From Symsagittifera roscoffensis (lineage: Eukaryota > Xenacoelomorpha > Acoela > Convolutidae): a stretch of DNA of 64,000 bases. The notes beneath the pieces are model-generated. The model was not told where the DNA came from, did not search any database, and saw only the letters and a program-made list of their open reading frames with translations. Where the stretch lies: contig NC_087066.1 of NCBI RefSeq assembly GCF_963678635.1, forward strand, positions 9,117,116-9,181,115, written 5' to 3'. Position 1 is the first letter of the stretch. The number at the start of each line of letters is the position of its first letter. The position numbers were made by a program, and so were the translations under genes. This document shows positions 33,382-46,146 of the stretch, piece by piece.

Positions 33382-35309
33382 GTTACGACCATTGGCACTC
33401 AAAATGAGTATTTTGCGATTTTGCGCTACCGAAGCAATTTGCGCGACTCGGTCGATCAGCACTGCCTTAGTATACTTTCTGCAATTTCTACGATGCTAAT
33501 ATAACATCGACATTCATAGGCAAATCTGAGCCAGCGTTTTATATAACAGCCTCGTCGGCAGTTGACTCCTTTTTCACTTCAATCTACCATTCTGAACCAA
33601 TCTGTATATACCATGGAAAGTTTCAATTAAAGAGGGGTTAATATTCAAATTGTTATCAGCGTTAAGGATCCGTAAAAAAAATTTTAGACGCTTATTTCTG
33701 CTGCTTTGAATTGGTATTTTCATTTCTAACCTCAAAATCGAAATTTTTTTTGAAATACGAAAAAGATTCCATAGAGCAGATGATGGAATTATGAATGGAA
33801 ACAGCTGATAGAGAATCTTTTGAGCTACAAGACAAACAATAACTACAAGTTTCCATGGACAGTTATCAACGAAAATGCAATTTTATGGTCTTTCTCCGTA
33901 AAGTTCTAAAATATTCGATTGTGAAAGATTAATAATCGTTTGTGCATCACACAAAAAAAAAGAAATCAATTTAATTCAGTTATTCATTTAAAATGATTGG
34001 AAAGTGTATAATCAAAGTGTATATACTCAAAGTTTGGAGTTTGCAATCTTTAATTTGAGATTTACATTAGGCCTGCGAAAAACGTTGCTATGCTTTTTAT
34101 ATTTTTTGCTAATTGTTTTCTCACTTGGAGATCTCTTACACACCTCTCCATTACCCCTCATCTACTCCCACCTATCCTATTTTTTCTTTTCTTACACCCC
34201 TCCTCCGCCCCCCCCCCCCTTATATTTACCCCCTTAAACCCATATACGCTCTCCTATTTACACGCAGTTAAGACCCCTATTCCAAACTTATCTGGGTTTT
34301 ATTTAGGTTGAAAGAACTGAATCAATTCGGAAGGTAAGTAGAGGAAGGCTTCAGTGTGAGTAGCTTATGGTTTTGTGTGAGAGGGGAAGGTCCGAGGGGA
34401 TAAGTGTAGGGCTTTATGGGGAATAGTCTGTTGGGTTAAGAAGTTGAGTAGAGGGGTGTTAAAAGTGTGAGAGATAACTTCTAACACATCATTAAAAAAA
34501 AATTTCGTCTAAACGATCTTGATGATTCTTGGCAATCCGAAAAAGGGCAAATTTTGTACCCGCACTGAAGTTTGATTGACAACATTCAATTAACTTATGT
34601 TTTCATTTTCAGTCTCCACAAAAATAGAACTTAATCCATTTTAATCGATTAAAAATGGATTATAATCTCTTATTGACAAATGAATGTAATCCATTTTAAA
34701 CAATCATACTCGATTATAACGGATTACTTATATGTTTCCATAGTTAGTCTGAAATTTTCAATACAGTGCAGTGTTTTTTCATTCGCAGTTGTTTTGATTT
34801 TCCGCACAGTTTTCTTGAAGTTAAAAAGATGCGTGGAGACTTGTTATCTTTTCTTTTTCCTTTTTTTCAACTTTTCCAACTTATTAATGTTATATGTTTT
34901 CTATTTCTACTGATTTTTTCTTATTTCTTCTCAATTTGAGTCCCTCTTTCCCCAATTGTCCTCTATCCCATATTAAGCCCCCTTTAAAGCCAGCCCCTGC
35001 CCCCTCTCCCCTCAGTGTGACCCCCCAGGTTGACCCCCCGCCCAGTTCATTGTTGAGAATTTTTGGGTTTTTTACAGAAGAATCCTTGTTTATTGTGTTC
35101 TCGGACAAATTATACTTGATAACAAAGCAAAACTAAAGAATGAAAAAATTTATTGAAAAATGCTTGTCATGCAATTCCATAGAAATGAAAACTGCGTATC
35201 ATACAACTTCAAAGCTTGGAAAAAAGCTTGTAAAAAATTCAATTGCAGGAAAATTGCTTCCCATGCCATCTGCAAAACTTTTCTCCTGTCCAAATGATTG
35301 GTGGCATCT

Positions 35310-35380
35310 CTCAAGCTTGAGGGACCGAATGCTTGAAATTAATTTTAGCCTACATTCAGCCAATCAGAATTAAGTATTCA
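35310..35380 (+). repeat. Dispersed segment shared in inverted orientation with 51.6 and 54.8 kb
   Basis: The phrase CTTGAGGGACCGAATGCTTG followed by a T/A stretch and a CCAATCAG word appears here (and in units 2 and 3 at +3,337 and about +6,674). On the opposite strand it appears at about 51,565-51,605 and 54,825-54,870. In each case it lies just outside the LTR sequence: upstream of the left LTR and downstream of the right LTR. Confidence 0.6.
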
Positions 35381-36365
35381 AAATCTCAAATTAATTTGCA
35401 AAAGTCTCAAAGTAAGAAAAAAATCCAGGCTATTAGTGTTAATATTGACCAATTAGATACTGTAGAACTCTGCGATCCCATCTCAGAGTATTGCTGAACA
35501 TTGCGTTACTGTTGAGTAATGGCTAAGTTTTAGAATAGAGGTTGGTCGTTTTGTGTGGAGTATAAAGTAAAGTTATTTGCAGTCAAGTCCCTTAGTTAGG
35601 ATTTCTGTAAGCTACAGTGCTTACTAGTCTAGAACTGGAACTAGTCAGGAACTAGACTGGGAAATTTAAAATGACATTGAGTAGAGTTAATTGAGTTTGT
35701 TTGGTTAACGGTTAGGATAAAATTAACGTAACTTAGTAAAAAGATGGTAAGTTAAACCTTTGTCTTTAGATGAGAACTAGAAGAGAAGACTGTAGAATTG
35801 GTGATTCCACTGTATTACATGCTATAGTAACATGTGCGTAAGATTGATTCGTCATTAAGTTAAATAGTAGAGCAAACAAAAGGTCAAATTCAAAAAAGTT
35901 CAACCTTCGAATATATCGTCCCTCCGAGAAATAAATTTTAACAAAATCGGCGAACCCCCCCCCCCCCCACAAAAAAAAATTGGAACTGAGGTAGCTAATG
36001 TTATGAAATTGAGAGGAGCGATATAAGAGATCATTTGACCAGGGCATACAAAAAACGGGACCACTCAGACCCTTGAGGGGCAAGTGACAACGGTCTCCTG
36101 AAGTGTAAATGGCCTATAAGAACTCAGAGACTAGCGGCGGTTTTCGGCTCAAATTTTATTATGTTGTAGGCCTAGTTAAGGGAAGCTGAATTTGAGAACC
36201 CCAGTACCCTAAGACCCCCCACTTCCGGTTTTATGCCATAAGTAAACAAACCCACCCCTATTTTACTGAAGTCATTTCTCGACCTCAAATGAGTGCAGGG
36301 AGCTGAAATTTGAAGGGATGATAGGTATTGGCAAAATACAACTTGTAACATAGTTTGAACAACGT

Positions 36366-39300
36366 TATGGGATCAATCATCCTGGTAGTCGAGGCTTATG
36401 TCGTAAGCTGCAGAGAGAGGTAACACAACGAACCGTTCTTTTTTGTGTCATCGTATTTCGACTCCGTTGGTTTTAATTCATCATCTTATTAGTAAGATGT
36501 GCGTCTTCTGTTGTGAAAAGTTTAGCAAACTGAATGCCAAAAACGGGACAATATCTTACTTTATGACATTCCAGCAAATTTTTTGCAGTGGCGCTCACGC
36601 TTTTCATTTGTGTAAAAATGACAAATCTTCGCGCTTACCCCAGTCATTGCGCGGTTGGTTTTGTTCTTGGTTGTCTTTCAGAAAACCTAAAAGCTGTTTG
36701 TTTGTGTATGGTAAGTTTTGCTTGGCACCCATGAATCAAAATGAGAGAGCAGCCTCAATGGCTACTTGTCATGAAGAAAACGTTCAAAAAGACTCGGATG
36801 TGCAAATTCCTCAGACGCTTATATAATCTGACAGCACCACGGTCAACAGAGTCTTCATTCATTTGACAAAATCATGTCTTCGTAATCAAAAGAGCTGACT
36901 CAATCTTTGAACAGAAAAATTTTTTTTGAAGGGGTCCACCTTGCAACAGGTGATAAATCTTCAAAAGCAGTTACCCTAAAAATCGCATCTGAAACAGCGT
37001 TAAGGATCCGTAAAAAAAATTTTAGACGCTTATTTCTGCTGCTTTAAATTGGTATTTTCATTTCTAACCTCAAAATCGAAATTTTTTTTGAAATACGAAA
37101 AAGATTCCATAGAGCAGATGATGGAATTATGAATGGAAACAGCTGATAGAGAATCTTTTGAGCTACAAGACAAACAATAACTACAAGTTTCCATGGACAG
37201 TTATCAACGAAAATGCAATTTTATGGTCTTTCTCCGTAAAGTTCTAAAATATTCGATTGTGAAAGATTAATAATCGTTTGTGCATCACACAAAAAAAAAG
37301 AAATCAATTTAATTCAGTTATTCATTTAAAAAGATTGGAAAAAGTATATAACAGGTATATACTCAAAGTTTGGAGTTTGCAATCTTTAATTTGAGATTTA
37401 CATTGGGCCTGTGAAAAACGTTGCTATGCTTTCTATATTTTTTCTAATTGTTTTCTCACATGGAGATCTCTTACACACCTCTCCATTACCCCTCATCTAC
37501 TCCCAACTATCCTATTTTTTCTTTTCTTACACCCCTCCTCCGCCCCCCCCCTTATGTTTACCCCCTTAAACCCATATACGCTCTCCTATTTACACACAGA
37601 CCCCTATTCCAAACGTATCTGGGTTTTATTTAGGTTGAAAGAACTGAATCAATTCGGAAGGTAAGTGGAGGAAGGCTTTAGTGTGAGTAGCTTATGGTTT
37701 TGTGTGAGAGGGGATGGTCCGAGGGGATAAGTGTAGGGCGTTATGGGGAATAGTCTGGGATGTTCATTTTGGGTTAAGAAGTTGAGTAGAGGGGTGTTAA
37801 AAGTGTGAGAGATAACTTCTAACACATCATTAAAAAAATTTCGTCTAAGCGATCTTGATGATTCTTGGCCATCCGAAAAAGGGCAAATTTTGTACCCGCA
37901 CTGAAGTTTGATTGACAACACTCAATTAACTTATGTTTTCATTGTCAGTCTCCACAAAAATAGAACTTAATCCATTTTAATCGATTAAAAATGGATTATA
38001 ATCTCTTATTGACAAATGAATATAATCCATTTTGAACAATCATACTCGATTATAACGGATTACTTATATGTTTCCATAGTTAGTCTGAAATTTTCAATAC
38101 TGTGCAGTGTTTTTTCATTCGCAGTTGTTTTGATTTTCCGCACAGTTTTCTTGAAGTTAAAAAGATGCGTGGAGACTTGTTATCTTTTCTTTTTCCTTTT
38201 TTTCAACTTTTCCAACTTATTAATGTTATATGTTTTCTATTTCTACTGATTTTTTCTTATTTCTTCTCAATTTGTGTCCCTCTTTCCCCAATTGTCCTCT
38301 ATCCCATATTAAGCCCCCTTTAAAGCCAGCCCCTGCCCCCTCTCCCCTCAGTGTGACCCCCCAGGTTGACCCCCCGCCCAGTTCATTGTTGAGAATTTTT
38401 GGGTTTTTTACAGAAGAATCCTTGTTTATTGTGTTCTCGGACAAATTATACTTGATAACAAAGCAAAACTAAAGAATGAAAAAATTTATTGAAAAATGCT
38501 TGTCATGCAATTCCATAGAAATGAAAACTGCGTATCATACAACTTCAAAGCTTGGAAAAAAGCTTGTAAAAAATTCAATTGCAGGAAAATTGCTTCCCAT
38601 GCCATCTGCAAAACTTTTCTCCTGTCCAAATGATTGGTGGCATCTCTCAAGCTTGAGGGACCGAATGCTTGAAATTAATTTAGCCTACATTCAGCCAATC
38701 AGAATTAAGTATTCAAAATCTCAAATTAATTTGCAAAAGTCTCAAAGTAAGAAAAAAATCCAGGCTATTAGTGTTAATATTGACCAATTAGATACTGTAG
38801 AACTCTGCGATCCCATCTCAGAGTATTGCTGAACATTGCGTTACTGTTGAGTAATGGCTAAGTTTTAGAATAGAGGTTGGTCGTTTTGTGTGGAGTATGA
38901 AGTAAAGTTATTTGCAGTCAAGTCCCTTAGTTAGGATTTCTGTAAGCTACAGTGCTTACTAGTCTAGAACTGGAACTAGTCAGGAACTAGACTGGGAAAT
39001 TTAAAATGACATTGAGTAGAGTTAATTGAGTTTGTTTGGTTAACGGTTAGGATAAAATTAACGTAACTTAGTAAAAAGATGGTAAGTTAAACCTTTGTCT
39101 TTAGATGAGAACTAGAAGAGAAGACTGTAGAATTGGTGATTCCACTGTATTACATGCTATAGTAACATGTGCGTAAGATTGATTCGTCATTAAGTTAAAT
39201 AGTAGAGCAAACAAAAGGTCAAATTCAAAAAAGTTCAACCTTCGAATATATCGTCCCTCCGAGAAATAAATTTTAACAAAATCGGCGAACCCCCCCCCCC

Positions 39301-39702
39301 CCCCCACAAAAAAAAATTGGAACTGAGGTAGCTAATGTTATGAAATTGAGAGGAGCGATATAAGAGATCATTTGACCAGGGCATACAAAAAACGGGACCA
39401 CTCAGACCCTTGAGGGGCAAGTGACAACGGTCTCCTGAGGTGTAAATGGCCTATAAGAACTCAGAGACTAGCGGCGGTTTTCGGCTCAAATTTTATTATG
39501 TTGTAGGCCTAGTTAAGGGAAGCTGAATTTGAGAACCCCAGTACCCTAAGACCCCCCACTTCCGGTTTTATGCCATAAGTAAACAAACCCACCCCTATTT
39601 TACTGAAGTCATTTCTCGACCTCAAATGAGTGCAGGGAGCTGAAATTTGAAGGGATGATAGGTATTGGCAAAATACAACTTGTAACATAGTTTGAACAAC
39701 GT
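36366..39702 (+). repeat. Tandem unit 2 of the 3.3-kb array
   Basis: This is a complete 3,337-bp unit, nearly identical to unit 3. It begins TATGGGATCAATCATCC and ends within LTR-derived sequence (from about 38,807) at TTTGAACAACGT. The poly-C tract has 16 C here against 14 in unit 1 and 15 in unit 3. A frame from ATG 36,498 to 36,826 (MCVFCCEKFSK) is open in this unit. It is cut by a stop in unit 1 and ends earlier in unit 3, so it is probably not a gene. Confidence 0.93.
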
Positions 39703-42700
39703 TATGGGATCAATCATCCTGGTAGTCGAGGCTTATGTCGTAAGCTGCAGAGAGAGGTAACACAACGAACCGTTCTTTTTTGTGTCATCGTATTTCGACT
39801 CCGTTGGTTTTAATTCATCATCTTATTAGTAAGATGTGCGTCTTCTGTTGTGAAAAGTTTAGCAAACTGAATGCCAAAAACGGGACAATATCTTACTTTA
39901 TGACATTCCAGCAAATTTTTTGCAGTGGCGCTCACGCTTTTCATTTGTGTAAAAATGACAAATCTTCGCGCTTACCCCAGTCATTGCGCGGTTGGTTTTG
40001 TTCTTGGTTGTCTTTCAGAAAACCTAAAAGCTGTTTGTTTGTGTATGGTAAGTTTTGCTTGGCACCCATGAATCAAAATGAGAGAGCAGCCTCAATGGCT
40101 ACTTGTCATGAAGAAAACGTTCAAAAAGACTCGGATGTGCAAATTCCTTAGACGCTTATATAATCTGACAGCACCACGGTCAACAGAGTCTTCATTCATT
40201 TGACAAAATCATGTCTTCGTAATCAAAAGAGCTGACTCAATCTTTGAACAGAAATTTTTTTTTTGAAGGGGTCCACCTTGCAACAGGTGATAAATCTTCA
40301 AAAGCAGTTACCCTAGAAATCGCATCTGAAACAGCGTTAAGGATCCGTAAAAAAAATTTTAGACGCTTATTTCTGCTGCTTTAAATTGGTATTTTCATTT
40401 CTAACCTCAAAATCGAAATTTTTTTTGAAATACGAAAAAGATTCCATAGAGCAGATGATGGAATTATGAATGGAAACAGCTGATAGAGAATCTTTTGATT
40501 GAGCTACAAGACAAACAATAACTACAAGTTTCCATGGACAGTTATCAACGAAAATGCAATTTTATGGTCTTTCTCCGTAAAGTTCTAAAATATTCGATTG
40601 TGAAAGATTAATAATCGTTTGTGCATCACACAAAAAAAAAGAAATCAATTTAATTCAGTTATTCATTTAAAAAGATTGGAAAAAGTATATAACAGGTATA
40701 TACTCAAAGTTTGGAGTTTGCAATCTTTAATTTGAGATTTACATTGGGCCTGTGAAAAACGTTGCTATGCTTTCTATATTTTTTCTAATTGTTTTCTCAC
40801 ATGGAGATCTCTTACACACCTCTCCATTACCCCTCATCTACTCCCACCTATCCTATTTTTTCTTTTCTTACACCCCTCCTCCGCCCCCCCTTATGTTTAC
40901 CCCCTTAAACCCATATACGCTCTCCTATTTACACACAGACCCCTATTCCAAACGTATCTGGGTTTTATTTAGGTTGAAAGAACTGAATCAATTCGGAAGG
41001 TAAGTGGAGGAAGGCTTTAGTGTGAGTAGCTTATGGTTTTGTGTGAGAGGGGATGGTCCGAGGGGATAAGTGTAGGGCGTTATGGGGAATAGTCTGGGAT
41101 GTTCATTTTGGGTTAAGAAGTTGAGTAGAGGGGTGTTAAAAGTGTGAGAGATAACTTCTAACACATCATTAAAAAAATTTCGTCTAAGCGATCTTGATGA
41201 TTCTTGACCATCCGAAAAAGGGCAAATTTTGTACCCGCACTGAAGTTTGATTGACAACACTCAATTAACTTATGTTTTCATTGTCAGTCTCCACAAAAAT
41301 AGAACTTAATCCATTTTAATCGATTAAAAATGGATTATAATCTCTTATTGACAAATGAATATAATCCTTTTTGAACAATCATACTCGATTATAACGGATT
41401 ACTTATATGTTTCCATAGTTAGTCTGAAATTTTCAATACAGTGCAGTGTTTTTTCATTCGCAGTTGTTTTGATTTTCCGCACAGTTTTCTTGAAGTTAAA
41501 AAGATGCGTGGAGACTTGTTATCTTTTCTTTTTCCTTTTTTTCAACTTTTCCAACTTATTAATGTTATATGTTTTCTATTTCTACTGATTTTTTCTTATT
41601 TCTTCTCAATTTGAGTCCCTCTTTCCCCAATTGTCCTCTATCCCATATTAAGCCCCCTTTAAAGCCAGCCCCTGCCCCCTCTCCCCTCAGTGTGACCCCC
41701 CAGGTTGACCCCCCGCCCAGTTCATTGTTGAGAATTTTTGGGTTTTTTACAGAAGAATCCTTGTTTATTGTGTTCTCGGACAAATTATACTTGATAACAA
41801 AGCAAAACTAAAGAATGAAAAAATTTATTGAAAAATGCTTGTCATGCAATTCCATAGAAATGAAAACTGCGTATCATACAACTTCAAAGCTTGGAAAAAA
41901 GCTTGTAAAAAATTCAATTGCAGGAAAATTGCTTCCCATGCCATCTGCAAAACTTTTCTCCTGTCCAAATGATTGGTGGCATCTCTCAAGCTTGAGGGAC
42001 CGAATGCTTGAAATTAATTTTAGCCTACATTCAGCCAATCAGAATTAAGTATTCAAAATCTCAAATTAATTTGCAAAAGTCTCAAAGTAAGAAAAAAATC
42101 CAGGCTATTAGTGTTAATATTGACCAATTAGATACTGTAGAACTCTGCGATCCCATCTAGAGTATTGCTGAAAATTGCGTTACTGCTGAGTAATGGCTAG
42201 TATGAAGTAAAGTTATTTGCAGTCAATTCCCTTAGTTAGGATTTCTGTAAGCTACAGTGCTTACTAGTCTAGAACTGGAACTAGTCAGGAGCTAGACTGG
42301 GAAATTTAAAATGACATTGAGTAGAGTTAATTGAGTTTGTTTGGTTAACGGTTAGGATAAAATTAACGTAACTTAGTAAAAAGATGGTAAGTTAAACCTT
42401 TGTCTTTAGATGAGAACTCGAAGAGAAGACTGTAGAATTGGTGATTCCACTGTATTACATGCTATAGTAACATGTGCGTAAGATTGATTCGTCATTAAGT
42501 TAAATAGTAGAGCAAACAAAAGGTCAAATTCAAAAAAGTTCAACCTTCGAATATATCGTCCCTCCGAGAAATAAATTTTAACAAAATCGGCGAACCCCCC
42601 CCCCCCCCCACAAAAAAAATCGGAACTGAGGTAGCTAATGTTATGAAATTGAGAGGAGCGATATAAGTGATCATTTGACCAGGGCATACAAAAAACGGGA

Positions 42701-42967
42701 CCACTCAGACCCTTGAGGGGCAAGTGACAACGGTCTCCTGAAGTGTAAATGGCCTATAAGAACTTAAGAACTCAGAGACTAGTTAAGAGAAGCTGAATTT
42801 GAGAACCCCAGTACCCTAAGACCCCCCACTTCCGGTTTTATGCCATAAGTAAACAAACCCACCCCTATTTTACTGAAGTCATTTCTCGACCTCAAATGAG
42901 TGCAGGGAGCTGAAATTTGAAGGGATGATAGGTATTGGCAAAATACATCTTGTAATATAGTTTGAAC
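39703..42967 (+). repeat. Tandem unit 3 of the 3.3-kb array, continuous with the left LTR
   Basis: This unit follows the same order and begins TATGGGATC. After TTTGAAC (42,961-42,967) it does not return to the unit start but continues into full LTR sequence (CAAGTCCAGCGGTTGG). It lacks about 35 bp near 42,195 and about 40 bp near 42,780 that are present in units 1 and 2 and, in diverged form, in the right LTR, so those are deletions specific to this copy. Confidence 0.92.
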
Positions 42968-44643
42968 CAAGTCCAGCGGTTGGATCGGAGGCCATTTGCA
43001 CTTGGAAAAAAACCACCGATACGAACCCCAAAAAGACCCCTAGTGAGTGAAAACCGTCCGGCGACTCCTTTCAGTGTTAATTGCCCTTTTCCGGAAAAAG
43101 TGATATTGGACGTTGGAAATGGTATAACTTGTGAATTATTAATGGGATAAGAATGAAACTTGGTAGTTAGGACTCCCATGAGATTCTGAACCAAAATATG
43201 GAAGTTTGACCTCGGTTGACCCCTGGGTAACTTTAAGTTGACCTTTGGGCTATTCACTCTAAACTCCAAGATTAACACCGGAAAGTGGCTTATTCTTCAG
43301 CCCAACCCCTGAAAATGAGAATGTGTCACCTTGCTAAAAATTGGAAGGAAAATTTGTTTATTGGGAACTAGAGCAGAAGCGGATAGAGATTTTGTTTTAC
43401 ATTGCAACCTTGGAGTAGTAGAGTTAAATCAAAGTGGACTTGGTAAACATTTTGGTCAGTTTAGCTTGGCGAGTTATCCATTAATAGCAATTCTACTAAA
43501 GAAAAGTAGTCTCAGAGCAATCTGATAGTAAAAAGACCGTTGTATGAGAATAAAGTCACCTAAAAGTTTGCACGGATAGGAAATTTATTTGGCTTCGCGG
43601 AGATGACTGTTTGGTTTAATTTGACTCCTTAAAGACGAACTAAGTTCCCCTGAGAGCTAGAAGGTCGGGATTGGAGTAGAGTACAGATAGAAATTTTAGA
43701 TGCCTCAAACGAATTAGCTACCTATGAAATGGGTTTCGCACTACCCTTGTGGGGTCAGAACGTTAACAGGATTATTAAAATAAAGATCCTGGGATGATCA
43801 CTGAGTAAACATAGCATGGTTTAGAGGTTGAGTTGAACCCGAGAGTTGAAGTCACCGAGGTCAGGAAATAGTGGCAGCTAGCGTACACCAGGTATCTAAC
43901 GAGCGAGAAAAGATTGATAAAAGAAACCGAAGTTTGCACGGGGCAGAGTTGACAGGAGGGGGGATATAGTCGTGAAACATGTGCGAACGGGTGATTTAGG
44001 CGGATGTCAGGGCTGATAGGGAATTGCGTGACCTAACTAAAGTTAAGTGTAACAAAAGATAGAGAAACGCAGGGTAACGGAGAGCCTTTAAAAGTCAGAA
44101 CAGTTGTAAGCTACTATTAAGAGTAGTTGGTTCTCAGGCAGAGAAGAGTACAATTGATACAGAGAGACAGTATAGTTGGTTCTCAGTTAGTTAGAGAGAA
44201 TAATTATTGCTAGTTAGTCTAGTAGTTGGTTCTCAGAGTTAGAAAACAATTATAGCAGAAACATAGAAAGTTGGTTGTTGTCAGAGGTTCTCTAGAGAGA
44301 GAGAACAGTTGATTGTTAGTGGAGTTAGCTGGTGTTAATTGCAATTAGGCAATTTGACTGACATATCGGAGACCCTTTCCTTTTGAGTTGATATTAGATT
44401 ATAACCTGGACACTCAAAGCCTTCTGTAAGTATACATATACTCATCTGAAATAAATAACAATTGGAAACTCTTGCGATCGTATCGAGTAGACAAGACAGC
44501 CTGAGAGCAGTACGCAGAAAAGACCAAGCAACATAACAGGATACAGAATAGCTGCCACCAACTAACCCTTTCAGGGTTGTAGATAGTAGTGAATCTCGGT
44601 CGCCTCGCAGAATTCACTACTCAAAGGACCACCTAGAGAAGCA
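42146..44643 (+). repeat. Left LTR of the Gypsy-type element
   Basis: It begins TGCGATCCC and ends AGAGAAGCA, so it has TG...CA ends. It aligns along its length with 48,733-51,406. It contains iterated TAGTTGGTTCTCAG words at about 44,125-44,300 and an AATAAA at 44,450-44,455 that could be the polyadenylation signal. The first 820 bp belong to tandem unit 3. The 5' boundary was set by where similarity between the two LTRs starts and is approximate by a few bases. Confidence 0.8.
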
Positions 44644-44663
44644 ATTAGCAAAATAATCTACAG

Positions 44664-44681
44664 TGGCGCTCCTGGGTGGGC
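44664..44681 (+). other. Primer-binding-site-like sequence
   Basis: TGGCGCTCCTGGGTGGGC starts 20 bases after the LTR end. A TGG start, complementary to the CCA end of a tRNA, is expected for such sites. The distance from the LTR is longer than usual and the matching tRNA is not identified. Confidence 0.35.
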
Positions 44682-44742
44682 TGATTTTGGATTGCAGTTG
44701 CAAAGGGTATGTTGCCAATTGATGACTCGGGTGTAATACGAC

Positions 44743-45865
44743 ATGGAAGACCAGGACAGGTGGCTGATCGCTAAAGCGGCAGTTGCGGCAGCGAACACGC
44801 TGGACAGGCAACAAGGCGTTTTTGGATTCTGCACAAAACGGCCAGATCGATTTCCTTCATGTAACTATCAGAATTGAGCGGACTGGAGGAAACACTTTTC
44901 GTGGGTTGCAGATAGCCACTGGTGGGAAGACGAACAAGCCAGAATGGTACTGTCCACGTGTTTGACAGGCTGTGCTTTTGACGCGCTCACGAGTATGCCA
45001 AATCACTTCAGGGAGGAAGTCGATGGCTTCCTGATCCGACATTAGCGAGGGTTCTTGCCGAGCTTGATGAGCGATTGATGCCTTTCAATAGTCGAGCTGC
45101 AGCCAGTGCTTAGTTCAAAAGCCTCATGCAGGGCGACAAGGAAGGCCTTAGAGAGTTTCCGAGGACAGTCAGAGTCCTTGGCGATGTGGGGATCGCAAAC
45201 ATGGGTGGGCAAAGAAGAGATGATTTGAACTGTGAACATCGTATATTTGGCGTGGAATTGCAGGAGCTACTTCTACGCGAGGAGTTTGAAGATTTTACCC
45301 AGGCAGTGGCTCGATCCCAGTTTCTGGAAGTGGCTAACAAAATTGTCCGAGCGAGGAGCAGGCCACAACCAAACTATGTTCGAGAGTTGGAGAGTGTACC
45401 AGACTTGATGTCTGGAGTGGTCAGAGACGGTGTAGAGGTCGGCGACAAGCAGCAGGTACGGGCCGAGCTGCCAGGACTGCAGACGAGTACTGATCGGAGA
45501 GTGGATCAGATAGCGACGCAAATGCGAAGCAGGGCTCACGGCAGAGTAGTTTGGCAAAAAAGATCAAGATGGTGAACTGGAGACACGATGAGTTGATGAC
45601 AGGGATGCGGGCGACCACCGATCAACGGCTGGACCAGGTAGATTTGCAGATGCAGGATATGATAACAATGATCGGCAGGTTGGTTAATTCAGTATTTCCC
45701 TCTCCACGCCCTGAAGTTCTGCCGGGGCAAGACCCAACGCAAAATCCGACTGATCTGAAATCGAATGGAAATCCACAGGGCAGCGCGAGCCATGAATTGG
45801 GCCGTCTAGTTTTTTTTTGAATGCGGTCAGATGGGTTACTTTGCGAAAAAGTGTCCGAGAAAGGC
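44743..45865 (+). pseudogene. gag remnants with a defective zinc knuckle
   Basis: The ATG at 44743 opens a frame (MEDQDRWLIAKAAVAAANTL) that stops at 44,877. Later pieces are 45,126-45,575, which is helical and charged and includes GVELQELLLREEFEDFTQAV, and 45,551-45,820. At about 45,810-45,865 the sequence reads FECGQMGYFAKKCPR, the second half of a CCHC nucleocapsid knuckle in which the His is Tyr and the first Cys is lost. At least three frame breaks separate the pieces. Gag would have formed the particle, and the knuckle would have bound RNA. Confidence 0.65.
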
Positions 45866-46146
45866 TTCGTTTCAATTAAACTACCGAGAGCCGGGGCAAT
45901 GAGTGAGCTCAAAGGAGGCGTTGTCCCGGCCGAATTATAGAGACAACAGGAACGAAGAGAGACGAGCCGACGTATGGTTCGTATTGTTGGAGCCACAGCG
46001 AGTGGCCGAAACGAGATGCAGATGAAGACGGTAACACTCTGTGGCAACAGGAACAAGTTCTATCGATTTTGAAACGAATACCTCATGGCACAGAGGTCTC
46101 TCGCGGACGGTAAACGAGGTAGCAACCTCAACCACGTGTCGGACTA

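Larger units (their letters stand above)
31627..33656. mobile_element. 2.03-kb insert in tandem unit 1 containing retroelement fragments
   Basis: Units 2 and 3 read GAAACAGCGTTAAGG across this site. Unit 1 has GAAACA, then 2,030 bp, then ATCAGCGTTAAGG, so only a two-base CA overlap marks the join and no target duplication is evident. The insert holds a retropepsin-like frame (31,693-31,842), a BEL/Pao-like integrase segment (about 32,298-32,410) and a hAT-like MITE (33,046-33,381). A minus-strand frame of 137 codons at 32,359-32,772 overlaps the integrase segment and is unrecognised. Either DNA was added to unit 1, or units 2 and 3 lost it before being copied. Confidence 0.75.
30994..36365 (+). 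repeat. Tandem unit 1 of the 3.3-kb array, split by a 2.03-kb insert
   Basis: This unit matches units 2 and 3 at 30,994-31,626 and 33,657-36,365, interrupted by bases 31,627-33,656. Without the insert it measures about 3,342 bp. The last roughly 890 bp, from TGCGATCCC at 35,471, match the beginning of the LTR at 42,146. The earlier part contains pyrimidine-rich tracts (34,140-34,250 and 34,940-35,045) and a C-run of 14 at about 35,955. Unit 1 differs from units 2 and 3 at several positions where those two agree, so it is the most divergent copy. Confidence 0.92.

Noticed and set aside
34890-35136. Proline- and glycine-rich frames on both strands in all three tandem units
   Set aside because: They come from pyrimidine-rich tracts, overlap each other on opposite strands and are preserved only because the units are recent copies.
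35140-35470. 77-118-codon plus-strand frame (MKKFIEKCLSC) in the tandem units
   Set aside because: Its length differs between units by a one-base indel and part of it is the dispersed segment shared with 51.6 kb; no sign of coding constraint.
36498-36826. Cys-rich frame starting MCVFCCEKFSK, considered as a zinc-finger or THAP-like gene
   Set aside because: No full zinc-binding pattern, a stop in unit 1 and an earlier end in unit 3.
44783-45042. Frames on both strands just after the left LTR, including a minus-strand one at 44,857-45,042
   Set aside because: They overlap the gag region and reflect its higher GC, not separate genes.
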